Positions 1 through 11,052 of a stretch of DNA of 64,000 nucleotides are shown piece after piece. The stretch comes from Corylus avellana (Eukaryota; Streptophyta; Magnoliopsida; Fagales; Betulaceae): NCBI RefSeq assembly GCF_901000735.1, contig NC_081542.1, forward strand, positions 18,925,093 through 18,989,092, given 5' to 3'. The notes beneath the pieces were generated by a model, which was not told the origin of the DNA, made no database searches, and saw nothing but the letters and a program-made list of their open reading frames with translations. Each line of letters starts with the position of its first letter. The stretch's first letter is position 1. Both the position numbers and the translations under genes were made by a program.

Positions 1-776
1 AAATTGTGTTCCTTGTTTTTTTTTGTACTTATATTTATTTGATATTTTCCATCTCTATCTGGGACCATAAAAATTTTGTGCAATTTTGAGCCAAAACCCA
101 GAAGCATCAGTCAATTCTTCAAAAGCAAAAAAATAAAAAATTAATTAAGAGGAATATGTATTTCTCATTAAAAAGAATAACTATCCCACGAATAATAAAG
201 TAACCAAATGAATGAAATAACTATTTTATTTTAAGCTATAATCAGGTACCACCAAGCCTTCAATGAGTAGAAAGAAGTCAATTTTCAACCTACACAACTA
301 GGTCAAACATGGGGTATACCATCATACAATTTGTACACAAAAGCTAAATGAGAAAAGAGTGTTGAATTTTATGTACGGTGGGATATTATTTTAAATAAGA
401 ATGGTAAAAGTGATTAGCATCGCATTAGTTATAACAAGTTTAGAACTGCCTCAACATGCTGATGTATGTTGTCACATCATGTTATTGACTAGTAAGAGTC
501 ACTATGAACTTGTGAGTTCGACACGAATTTAACATGAAATTAGAGGGTTACTATTAAAGTTGACCCATATAATCTTTATACCCATGTTTTGATACGATTC
601 GAACTTGACATGCGATATTTAGGTTGTTAATTTTTTACACGACTTATAAATTCAATATGAACCCAACACGAAATTAATTACTTAAAGTTAAAGGGTCTAA
701 CTTGTTTAATTAAAAGAGTTGGATTGAAGTTAATCTAAATAATGTTTGACCACTTAATTTGACGCTTAAAGACTAA
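1..776. other. AT-rich spacer with an inverted copy of right-end sequence
   Basis: No coding region is visible. Roughly 165-425 is a reverse-complement relative of about 63300-63560: both contain an array around ttactttattatt with flanking ggttacttt/attccattcattt, and a shared tract around ctaatcacttttacc. This shows that spacer blocks of the cluster occur in both orientations. The remainder (about 430-776) is low-complexity noncoding DNA in which I see no feature. Confidence 0.5.
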
Positions 777-1040
777 TTGTGGACTCTTAACAAGACAAAG
801 CAACAAAACCCTCCAAATCTTCAACAAAATCGGACCACGTATTTGGCACACATGTCAAGATCAGATTCTCTCCTTTACGACCGGTGGAAAGAATGCGTTG
901 TTTATACATTGACTTTTAAGTTGTATTGTTATTTTATTTTTTCCTTTCCGTCAGCGACGACCAAAATTTTGGTAGGTCGAAGGAAAGAAGAGATTGTATG
1001 CTTATTTTCTTTTGAAGAACATAGAAATACACTAATACGG
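777..1040 (+). repeat. NLR upstream module, 5' part (copy A), split by a LINE
   Basis: This segment resembles the start of the upstream module of copies B (15029-15360) and D (48090-47760, minus). All contain the order: lunch of ccaaatcttcaacaa-type sequence, acatatgtcaagatca-type sequence, ctcctttacgat, a cgcgt-containing stretch, then ttttggttggtcgaaggaa-type sequence. It resumes at about 8687 beyond the LINE. An open frame of about 100 codons here is not conserved in the other copies and is not called a gene. Confidence 0.6.
1025..1040. repeat. Left target-site duplication of the LINE
   Basis: The sequence aaatacactaatacgg here is repeated at 8684-8699, directly after the poly-A tail. Thirteen bases (tacactaatacgg) are unambiguous; the leading A's may belong to the tail. 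A duplication of this length is usual for target-primed reverse transcription by L1-type LINEs. Confidence 0.93.
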
Positions 1041-1191
1041 GGCTTATGGATTAATTGGAAACGTATATCCTTTAGTCTGGCTCTTTAGTTTTCTCTCGGG
1101 AAAGTTAAAGGTGACGATGTACAGTCTTCTATCGGTGATCGGATATGGAGTGTAGTACGGTGAATTCAGTCAGGTAGTTGTAGGAAAGGAA

Positions 1192-3075
1192 ATGGTGGAG
1201 GAATTGGCGGTCATGTGTGACAGAATATCTCTTACTGAGGGGGAGAAGGAAGGAATTACAATTGTAGAAGGGGAGATTAAGGATCTTCGGCAGAAGGGTG
1301 AACGATGCATTGTTGGTAGGATTGGTTCGGAGAAGCGAATCAATAAGGAAGCTTTTATGGTGATGATAAGGAGGTTATGGAAGATTGTGGGAAATATTGT
1401 CTTTAAAGAATTGCAAGATAATATGTGGCTCTTTGAGTTCTCCAAAGTAGAAGATAAGTGTAGGGTGCTTGAAGGGAGACCGTGGTTATTTGATCGCTAT
1501 ATACTGATTTTGAATGAATTTGATGGTAGTCCTCCATCTCAGATGGATTTTTCCAAGTCGCCTTTTTGGATTCAAATTCATGATATGCCTTTGGTCTGTA
1601 TGAATGGCGGGGTTGGACGTAAAATTGGAACTTCTCTGGGTGAGGTGTGGGATGTGGATGTAGCCGGTGATGGGGTCGGTTGGGGAAGTTTCTTGTGGGT
1701 TCGGGTCCTACTTGATTTATTAAAACCGCTTGAATGAAGGAGATCCCTTAACATTGCTGGGAAAGTGCATTGGGTTACATTTAAATATGAAAAGCTTCCT
1801 CTTTTATGTTTTTCTTGTGGTCGTATTATTCATGGCCAAAGGGGTTGTCCCGACTTTAATGTGGGACGTATGGGTGATAAAACTGTTGAGAAGAAATGGG
1901 GGGTGTGGTTACGAGCAGATGGTTACAAACGTTTAATTGGGGACGGTGTAAGGGGGTCGGCTTCTGGTTTCGGGGAACATGGTCGATATCCAACTGGTTA
2001 TGGTGGTGTGGAGCATGTGGGTGAGTGTTCATTTCTGGGAAAAGATGGTGTTAGCCAACTGTCTTCTGCTGGTGGTCAAGCAAATCATGTTGGTAGTGAT
2101 CTGGGTAAGTCTTATCTTCTGGTTTCTAAGGATGGAGATGGTATTAATCGAGTTGGTCGGAATGGAGTTTATGACTATAGTGTTGGAAATCTGGAAGCGG
2201 CACATTCCAACAAGATGAAAGAGGGTGAGCATGTATGTCCAGAAAAAGAGGGTGGTAGGCAGGAATCTTCTTCTGGCGGTAGTAAAAGGGCCGATGGTGG
2301 AGCTCCGGTTGTTTTCTCTCTTCCGGGTTCTGTGGCAGTTAACGATGAATGCCGAGTTTCCAGGAGTGGGAATTATGATAACTGCTATGTGGGTGGGTCT
2401 CCTAGAATTGTGGGTGCAGCGTATGGGACCTCTCAATTGGGACATGTGGTTGGTGTGGGAGGAACGGATAATGTGGAATCTTTGCATGAATTGAAGCTAA
2501 ATTCTGGTAGGTCTGAGCCGATAATCTCTACTGAGGGGGATCATTTTCTGTGTGGCATAGAACTGCCTAGGAATCAAGGTATACAGGTGGGTGATGCTAA
2601 GTGGCTAAAGGATATCCCCCCAGTTAAGGGGGATGGTTCCTTGAATGTCCAGAGTACCGTACCTATTTTTTCTTTGGGGGTGGGCCTGGAAAAGGGTTCT
2701 ATATTAAGTAGGCAGGGGGATGACGTGGAAAAGAAGAATAATACGAGGTCCATCAGGAAATTACAAAAGGTCCAAAAGAAGGGAAAGAAAGCGATGGGGT
2801 CTTTTTGTAGGGGTCAGGGTGGGCCAATTATTACTGAAGTTGCAACCCTGTTAGAGAAACATCTTTCCCAGGATGAAAGCTGTGCTAGTCCTTTTTCCAA
2901 AAGAAACAGAGACTCCGTCGGAGAGGATGAAATGCAGAATGAGATGCCTGCTGGCTTGGTGAGTACGAAGGGGACGGTAAGGTTGGGGAAAAAAGGGAAA
3001 TGGCAGGGGGATGCACCTGAGGTCAGTATAAGGATTTTGGCGGAGGCTGTTAAACAGCCCTGCCAATCTCCATGA
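1192..3075 (+). pseudogene. LINE ORF1: DUF4283 / CCHC zinc-knuckle protein, one in-frame stop
   Basis: One reading frame runs from the ATG at 1192 to the stop at 3073-3075, broken only by an in-frame TGA at 1735-1737. The first part (about residues 1-150) is the DUF4283 type found in plant LINE ORF1 proteins, with the pattern around WLFEF, GRPWLFD and FWIQIHDMP. A knuckle follows, CFSCGRIIHGQRGC (C-x2-C-x4-H-x4-C), then a long basic, low-complexity tail. In this family the protein is thought to bind the element RNA and act as a chaperone in the ribonucleoprotein. The ORF1 stop overlaps the ORF2 start as ATGA (3072-3075), which suggests coupled translation in the ancestor. The stop is consistent with CGA to TGA decay. 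Confidence 0.85.
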
Positions 3076-6000
3076 GTATATTAAGTTAGAATTGCCAGGG
3101 GCTTGGGAACCCCCGGACAATTCGTGATCTTTGCCGTCTGGTAAAAGAAAAGAAACCCAAGATGGTTTTCCTTATGGAAACCAAACTAGTAGCCCATCGG
3201 ATGGAAACTGTAAAAGCTAAGGTGGGGTTTGAGAATTTGTTTGTTGTTGATAGTATCGGCAGGAGTGGAGGATTGGTTTTGTTGTGGAGTACTGACATTC
3301 GGGTGGAGATACAAAATTTTAGTAGACGACATATTAATGCAGACATCACAGAAGAGTCCAATGGTCACCATTGGAAGTTCACTGGTTTCTACGGTCATCC
3401 CGAAGTGGGGAAACGGTGTGAGGCTTGGAGTCTCCTTCGCCATCTTCGGTCTTTTTCTCCCATACCTTGGCTATGTGTGGGGGGATTTTAATGAAATAAT
3501 GGAGGAGTCTGAAAAGTTTGGTGCTGGTACAAAGCCACGAGGTTAGATGTCTATTTTTCATGATACAATGGAGGTATGCAATCTGGAGGATCTTGGTTTT
3601 TGGGGCTCTAAATACACTTGGTGTAATATGAGGGCTGGGGGACAATTTATTAAGGAGACGCTAGATCGTGCCACGGCTAATGTACAGTGGCGGGATCTAT
3701 TTCCAGTGACAAAGGTGGAAGTTTTAGCTAGTAGATGTTCTGATCATACTCCATTACTCATCACGTTCCAACAGACCAGTAGACGAATGAATTCACGTCA
3801 TAGGAGGTTTATGTATGAAGCTATGTGGGGGAAACAACAGCAGGCCCGTGATTTGATTAAAAAAGTATGGAGAGTTAAAACTCCAGGTGTAAGAGTATGG
3901 CGGGAGGTTTGCTGTAAAATTGAGAATAGCAAGCAGGTGCTTTTGAGATGGAGAAGAGTGCAGCAAGGACCCACGGAGGGAGCTATTGTTAGAAAAACTA
4001 AAAATCTGCAGATGCTACAGGAGGTTGAGGGGCTCCCCGATTTGGTTCAAATTAAAGTGGTGTAAAAAGAAGTCAATGCTCTTTTAGAACAGGAGGATTT
4101 ACAATGGCGACAAAGAGCTAAGGAGCATTGGTTGAAGCAGGGGGACAAGAACTCAAAGTTTTTTCATGCAAGTGTTAAACAGAGAAGAAGAACTAACAAA
4201 ATCAGTAGTATCCTAGATGAAAGAGGCCAACTTCATAATAACCCGGATGCGGTTGAGGGTGCTTTTATTCAGTACTATACATCCCTTTTTACTTCTACTA
4301 TGTCTGAAGGTACTCAAGCTTGTTTGGAACCATTACCAAGAAGTGTTTCGGAGGGGATGAATGAGAATTTGCTACGGATGTTCACAAAGGAAGAAATATG
4401 TGCAGCTATTTCTCAGATGGCTCCTTTGAAGTCTCCAGGACCGGATGGATTACCGGTATGTTTTTATCAAGATAATTGGTCGGAGCTCGGTGATGAGGTA
4501 TGTGAAGCAGCTCTCCAATTTTTTAATTCTGGCATTCTTGAGGAAAATGTTAATTTTACTCATATAGCATTGATTCCTAAAATCCGAAATCCTACTAGAG
4601 TCACAGAATTCCGTCCCATTAGTCTTTGCAATGTACTTTACAAGACTTTGTCTAAAGTTTTGGCAAATAGGTTGAAAACTATTTTGCCTCACATTATTTC
4701 TGGTACTCAAAGTGCGTTTATTCCGGGACGTCTGATTTCTGATAACATTTTAGCTGCTTATGAAACCTTACATACAATGCATTCTCATATGTGGGGTAGA
4801 GTAGGGTATATGGCTCTGAAACTTGATATGAGTAAGGCGTACGACCGGGTGGAATGGGGGTTTTTGGAGGAGGTCATGACAAAGATGAGATTTGCATCAA
4901 GATGGGTTGGATTGATTATGGCTTGCATTACTTCTGTTAAATATTCCATTATCATCAATGGTCAACCGGTGGGTCATATTAGTCCGTCACGAGGGATAAG
5001 ACAAGGGGATCCTCTCTCCCCTTATCTTTTTCTTCTTTGTGCGGAGGTTTTGAGTTGTCAATTTCAGCGGGCTGCAGTATTGGGGCAACTAAGGGGGGTT
5101 CCCACATCCTTGGGTGGGCCAAGGCTTAATCATTTGTTCTTTGCTGATGATAGTTTAATTTTTTGTAAGGCTTCCCCAATAGAGTGGCAATGTTTATCCG
5201 ACTTGCTTGATGCGTATGAGAAGGCCTCCGGGCAAAGACTTAATAAAGATAAAATAACTGTTTTTTTCAGTAGAAATACAAGTCGGGAGGCAAGGGAATG
5301 TATCCTTAATCTGACAGGGATTCCAGTTTCACATCGTTATGATAAATATCTGGGGCTGCCAGCTTTGGTGGGAAAATCTCGAGTTGGTGAATTTCGGAAT
5401 ATTATTGATCGTGCAAGTAGAAGAGTATCGGATTGGAAGATGAAATTTCTCTCTCTAGCTGGTAAGGAAATCCTATTGAAAGCAGTGATTCAAGCAATCC
5501 CAACTTATAGTATGAGCATCTTCTTTTTACCCAAAACTTTATGTCGGGAGTTGAATAATATTATGCAAAAATTCTGGTGGGGTCATAGGGATAATGATAA
5601 GAAAATTCATTGGATGAGTTGGGAAAAGATGGGGTTTGCCAAGAATAAGGGTGGTATGGGATTTCGTGATCTTATGGTCTTTAATAAAGCTTTGCTTGCA
5701 AGACAATGCTGGAGATTGTTACAGTTTCCAGAGAGTTTGGTAGGACAAATCATCAAAGCAAAATATTTTCCTAGGGGTTCACTGCTTAGAGCTAAGTTGG
5801 GAAGTAGGCCCTCATATGCTTGGCAAAGTCTTCTTTCAGCTAAGGATGTGCTTACGGAGGGTTTATTGTGGCGTATTGGAGATGGGAAATCAGTCAGGAT
5901 TTGGGGTGATAAGTGGCTGCCTACCCCTACTACATTTGAAGTGCAATCTCCATGTATGAGATTGGCGGTAGATGCAAGAGTTGAATCACTGATAGACTGG

Positions 6001-7057
6001 AATTTGGGGGGCTGGAACACAACGCTTATCTACGATATTTTTCTGAAAGAAGAAGCAGAAATTATCTGTAATATTCCGATAAGTCGATATGGATATCCAG
6101 ATAAGTTAATTTGGAGAGCTAATACCTCAGGCATGTTTACGGTGAGAAGCGGGTACCACATGGAAAAAGAGAGACATGCATTACAAATGGGAGAGGGATC
6201 ACGTGGTTCTGGATATACGAATCTGTGGAAAAAACTTTGGCAATTGCAGGTCCCAAATGCAGCTAAGGTCTTCTTGTGGAGAGCATGTAGTAACATACTT
6301 CCTACAAAGGATAACCTATTAAAAAGGAAAATTGTTAAGGAAGATGGTTGTATTTTTTGCTGCAGAGACACAGAATCTGTTGTGCATATACTATGGGAAT
6401 GTCCATCGGCGACGGATGTTTGGAGTGTTAGCTGCCGCAGTTTACAAAAAAGTCATGACTATTTTGATTCTTTTATGGACGTCTTTGCGGGACTGGTGGA
6501 GAGAAGCAGCATCCATGATCTTAATTTATTTGCACTCACTGCGAAGAGGATATGGGCTAGGCGGAACACTGTAATCCATGGAGGTGAGTTTCTGCATCCT
6601 TGTAAAATTGCACAGGAGGCTGAATCCATGTTATCAGATTATCATATGGCTTTGGGTGTGACATTGGAGGGAGAAGGGCGTCAGGTAGTAAGGAATGTGG
6701 TGAAGTGGAAGAATCCTCCAGTTGGTTATTACAAAATGAACTGGGACATGGCTTTAGACAACATTCATAAATGTATGGGTTTTGGCATGATAGCTCGTGA
6801 TGATCAAGGAAATGTTATAGCTGCCCAAAGCAAACATATCAGTGCTATACAGGCTCCAGTTGTTGGTGAAGCTATGGCAGCTTTGGAAGCTGTGGAGTTT
6901 AGTAGGGAGGTGGGGCTACAAGATGTCATCTTAGAGGGAGATTCCTTACAAGTTGTCCAAGCCTTACAAAAAACAGAGCAGAACTGGATCCCCTATGGGC
7001 ATATTGTTGAAGATGCTAGGTTGATATTAAACACACGTAGGAACTGGTTGGTGCAAC

Positions 7058-8467
7058 TGATAAGCGCCGAATGTGCACATTCAAGCTCCTTAATTTGTAT
7101 ATGTTAATTCCTTAGCGTTGTTATTTGTTTGATTTTGTTTTGTTTTTGTGTTTTCAGGTTATAAATAAAGATGCAATTAATTCCATTCATTTTGGGCTTA
7201 AAAGCACACTTTGAGAAGACCTAGAAGATATGATTAAGCTTAACCAATCATGGTTAAGTTTAATCAAATAAAGGAAGGGATTAATTCTGAATTTCTCAAA
7301 TTGGAGTCAAAATCGGATTGGATTCAATTTGGGATTCTGCATACGTCTCGGTATTTTGGTCATAACTTTCATCTCAAATATCCGATTGAGGTGATTCAAG
7401 CGGCACTGGAAAGCTAACTCAAATTTATACAAATCATTGTGAAATAGCATTTTCCTAATTCGGAGCGCAGCATTGCCAAAATCGCCCCGCAAGATAGGAA
7501 CGCAATTCTGGGCGAATCCTATTCCGATTTGGACTTAGGTTTTCTTTATCCTAATTGGACTTGGACTTAAATCTCCGAAATTTATAGGATTACTAGGGCT
7601 TCTAGGACTCTCCTAAGCCCTATAAATAGGCCTCTAAGCATTGAGAAAAGACACACCGCTTCTAGAGCAAAAATTCAGTAAAATAGTCTGTGGAGTTTAG
7701 GAGATTATGAGCAGCTAAACCCAATTGTGGGGTATTTGATGTAGCCCTTTCCAAGCACAATGGTTTGATTGTATTTAATTTCTAGTCTTTCAATTTATGC
7801 ATGTTGATTGTATAACCCTGAGGATTGCTACAATTGATTTCTGTTCTTCATATTAAATGCAGTTGTTCTTTAAATTCCAAATCAATATTAGTAGAATTCT
7901 TATCTTGTCTTAGAAATTATTTTACTATTATTGAACTCAAATTATTCTTATTTTCTGTGATCATAAGAATGATGGTTATACAATGGTATTTAATTGGCAT
8001 GCAATTAATAGGGTTAGATAGACCATACTTAGGGAAGACGGATTGTACTACACCTTAGTTTAGTGTAATTTAGGTAGACGGTCCGTGCCAACCGAAGATG
8101 GGTTATGCTATTCCATTGATTGTATGAGATTATTTTCTTGTTAAAATTATAACACGCATAGAATGAATTACTAGAGTTAATTATGGTTAACCATTGATGT
8201 GCGGATCATGGTGAAGTCAATACCCTACTCTCTCTTTCATAGATTTACTCCCTTTTATTTCCGTTTATTTTATGCACTTTAAATTCTCACAACCAATTCA
8301 CTCTCTTTTAATTAAGTTAATTTTGATCTTTTAATTTTGATAATTAAACCCCTGCAGTCCTTGAGGTTCGACACCCTCCGCCTTATTCTGCCCTATCCTA
8401 CGGGATTCGTTCTATTGCGAGTGGTAATTTTATTATTAATATTTTTGGTCACAAAAACACCACATCA
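7058..8467. mobile_element. Solo LTR (1,410 bp) inserted in the LINE RNase H
   Basis: The LTR starts TGATAAGCGCC and ends CACCACATCA, so it has TG...CA ends. It is flanked by the 5-bp target duplication GCAAC (7053-7057 and 8468-8472). A TATA box, tataaata, lies at 7621-7628. The 3' part has a gag-less tail ending with the ttgaggttcgacaccct-type block found in Ty3/gypsy-like LTRs of plants. No internal domain or second LTR is present, so it is the product of LTR-LTR recombination. It is a diverged relative of the LTR at 20096-21395, with similar starts (TGATRAGYGCC...) and ends (...ACATCA). Strand is inferred as plus from TATA and terminal order. Confidence 0.92.
7621..7628 (+). promoter_or_regulatory. 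TATA box of the solo LTR
   Basis: The octamer tataaata in the context ccctataaataggcct lies near the middle of the LTR, where the U3/R border would be. It could still promote transcription rightward, toward NLR copy A about 3.4 kb away, but that is inference. Confidence 0.5.
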
Positions 8468-8675
8468 GCAACATGTATACCGCGAAGCTAATGGAGCAGC
8501 TCATGTTTTAGCTAAGTATGCTTGTAGTGGTCCTTCTGAACGAGTTTGGTTGGAAGAGATTCCTTTATGTATTTATGATATTGTTTCTATAGAGCAACAT
8601 GCTCTTTCTGTTTAGAGCTTTTTGGCTCTAGATGTTTCCTTATTCTAAATGAATGAAATGATATTCTCATTTACC

Positions 8676-8699
8676 AAAAAAAAAAATACACTAATACGG
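8676..8699 (+). repeat. LINE poly-A tail and right target-site duplication
   Basis: Eleven A's (8676-8686) follow gatattctcatttacc and run into tacactaatacgg (8687-8699), the repeat of 1028-1040. Confidence 0.93.
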
Positions 8700-11052
8700 T
8701 ATACCATTCTTCAAATACTAATCTTTACCATTTTCCAAATCTCAAAAGAGTTGCAAACATTAGTTGCGTGTATCCTGGTTCAAGCTGGGAAGTGAGTTTC
8801 ACTGGTTCAACGCAGGCCGAATTTGCTTGTGTGTGCAGTAAAGACTCAAGAGCAATCCGGATGTCAGGGACTGCAGCTAGACTTCTCGTACTGTGAGGTA
8901 TGAAGAGATGGTCAAAGGGGACTGATTTTTCCAAGGAGAATTACTTATTTGAACAACTAGAAAGTCTCTAAAGGATCACACAACTATGGGAAAATAAAAT
9001 TAGTTGAATCACCCACCAAAAGCAACCATACCCAGCGTAATTCAAGGTAAAAGCTTCAAATTCCCCTGCTTTCTGCAATGTTCTTTGTGAGCGTAGATTT
9101 ATTATTATTATTATTATTATTATTTTGTTGTTGAACGTGACTCTTGTTTTGGGTATTCTTTCATTTTGCTTTAAAGATTGGATTTTTATGTGGGTTTGCT
9201 GTTTTTGGCTTGTGGGTGTTCTTGTTTTCATTGGGTTTGCTTAATTGCTGCAGAGGGGAAGATTTAGATTGTGGGTGTTCGTGTTTATGAGAAGTAGTTG
9301 GAATAGAAGGAAATATGTGTAACATAATATTCGTGAAAGAAGAACGAAAAATAGTTGAATGAAATGCTCAAAGTGATTTTTACAGTGGAGGGAGGTGATG
9401 CTTCTATGGGCTCTGTAGAACTAAATGGAGTAAGAATTTCTGATGTTTCTTTGGATTCTGAAGAACTAAATGTAGATGTTGGTGTTTCTGACGCTTATTG
9501 CAGAATCTGCTGCAAGGTTATTTCTTAGCCTGCGTCAAGAGTTAGCGTTCAAAATAGAATAAATAATCTTAAAGCAGATTCTGCAATAAGCGTCAGAAGC
9601 AGGTTTGGCAATATTATTGTAGCTATTTGTCTTGAGTATCATGAGCTTGCTTGTGCATATGATTTCACAAGTGTTTATTTCCTGTGCAACACATGGCATG
9701 TGTACATGACAATATATGGTTGTCTTCGCCTTAGAATTGGGATGCCTGTCAAAAATCAAAGACCAAATGTGGTGGGCTGTCCGCTGAAACATAGTCATAT
9801 AGTTTTTCTGGTGGGTTAACGGCATTTGTGGTTTCCTGAAATTACAGCAGCATTGTGCCTTTGGGAATTCCTTTCAAATACACTCTATGGTAATAAGATG
9901 TCTATAAAAGTTTATAGGGGTTTGATGGGCATGTATGAAATGTTGGGTCTGGTACTGACATATATGATGGTTATAAGATGAGAAACACAGAACTTATCTT
10001 GAATTGTAAACAAATGAACATTATTGATGTTTTTGTATCTAAGACACTGTTACTAGGTTAGCAGAAGAGGTGGTTGGTTGCCAACCAACAACCACCCTTT
10101 GGGGGAGGGGTGGGCTCGCTGCCTCTGGGGTGGCGTGCAGCCCTCCCATGGGCTAGGGGTGGCTCGCAAGCCACCCCTTTCTTTTTATTAAAAAAATAAG
10201 TAATTTTTAAGTTTTATATATTTATTTATTTTTATTTAGAGAATAAGGGCATTATATGAATTTAATAAAAAAAAAAACAGCATTTTTGACATACTTTGGT
10301 AGTTTGATGTATCACTTTAGCACACTTGTCACTTAATGGGCTATTAGTGAGAGGTCCCTTGAGTGGAGATACTCTATTAGCTGATTGTTGGAGTATGATT
10401 AGAAGTACATGTTTCAAGAAGTATGTCTTTATATTAGTTATTTGTATTGTTGGACGATGAGACTTGGAGTTTGTAGTTTCTAACTATATTGGACCTAGAT
10501 TGTGCTACTCGGAGAATATATCTTAGACACGAATTGGGATTTTTGATTTATTGTGTTTGACAATTATGGAGTACTTTAACAAGAAAATGTATTTTGTTAT
10601 TAAGTTTTGTTGGATTATTTATAGATCTCTAATTGATGTTATGTAAGTAATTTGGTAGTATAAATAAGTGGTTCTTGGATAAAATAGAATTGTAAGAAAA
10701 TGTTACACAGCTTTAATGTTAGCTCTGAGTATAAATATTCTTTATTCTTCAATTTGCTTAGTTTGCTTAGTTTTCAGGCTTATTCTTCAGTTTCTGTCAT
10801 CGGTTCCTAATTTGCTTAGTTTTCAGGCTTACTTGTTCTTTTTTGTCTCTTTCTAGCTAGGTGTTTCTCTTGTGTAGTTTTTATGTACCTGGGTTGCGGT
10901 TTCGCTTTTTAATGATAACGCGATTACTTGTAAAAAAAAATATAAATTCTTAGTGGGCATATGTCTTGCTTTTGGCTTGGGGCGTGACAATTAATCCAAA
11001 TTCTTTTCTAACTGTGACTATCATTAACTAGGTGAAGATCAGAGAGGAAACC
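8700..11052 (+). other. Upstream region of NLR copy A
   Basis: No gene is visible. The segment is collinear with other NLR upstream copies: 8700-9240 matches 49310-49720 and the reverse complement of 32280-32700, and about 8990-10600 matches the reverse complement of 19212-22222. A (TTA)n tract lies at about 9097-9123. About 10060-10190 is a GC-rich relic of a foldback element (ggggtggc and gccacccc units) in otherwise AT-rich DNA. A conserved aattcaag|gtaaaagcttc (about 9049) and ctag|gtgaag (11031) could be the ends of a 5'-UTR intron, since both also occur before copies B and D; this is inference. Confidence 0.6.
10060..10200. repeat. GC-rich foldback relic
   Basis: A core of ggggtgg/ccacccc units (for example aggggtggctcgcaagccacccc) with inverted arms. 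Its counterpart, in reverse orientation, is at about 19690-19810. It resembles the core of the complete foldback elements at 33492 and 34513, but no clean TIR or target duplication could be fixed here. Confidence 0.5.

Larger units (their letters stand above)
3072..8615 (+). pseudogene. LINE ORF2: endonuclease-reverse transcriptase-RNase H, broken
   Basis: Domain order: an APE-type endonuclease (about 3072-3780, with SWNCQG-like start, METK, GDFNE-like and SDHTPL motifs), reverse transcriptase (about 4400-5300: KSPGPDG, FRPISLCN, QSAFIPGR, KLDMSKAYDRVEW, RQGDPLSPYLF, catalytic FADD), zf-RVT (about 6220-6420), and an RVT_3 RNase H with acidic residues in NWDMALD, GEAMAALE and LEGDS. Breaks: TAG at the W of SWNCQG (3087-3089), one extra G in the run near 3480, TAG at 3544-3546, TAA at 4063-4065, and the solo LTR at 7058-8467 that splits RNase H. 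Past the LTR the same frame resumes at 8473 with the HVYREAN..AHVLAKYA motif and ends at 8615. The family makes cDNA at a nicked genomic target; this copy cannot encode a full protein. Confidence 0.92.
1041..8683 (+). mobile_element. Plant L1-type LINE, full length, with a nested solo LTR
   Basis: The element is bounded by a 13-16 bp target-site duplication (1025-1040 and 8684-8699) and ends in ttacc followed by a run of A. It has a 5' leader of about 150 bp, ORF1 (nucleic-acid binding), ORF2 (endonuclease, reverse transcriptase, zf-RVT, RNase H) and a short 3' UTR. Without the 1,415 bp added by the nested LTR and its 5-bp duplication, it would be about 6.2 kb, a normal size for plant L1 elements. 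Both ORFs carry stops and ORF2 a frameshift, so it is not autonomous. It sits within the upstream region of NLR copy A, about 2.4 kb before that gene's ATG. Confidence 0.93.

Noticed and set aside
777..1088. 103-codon open frame on the plus strand
   Set aside because: Runs across the LINE insertion point and is not conserved in the other upstream-module copies.
11032..11052. Upstream GTG start for NLR A
   Set aside because: Plant genes use ATG; the ATG at 11053 has the same context in all three copies.
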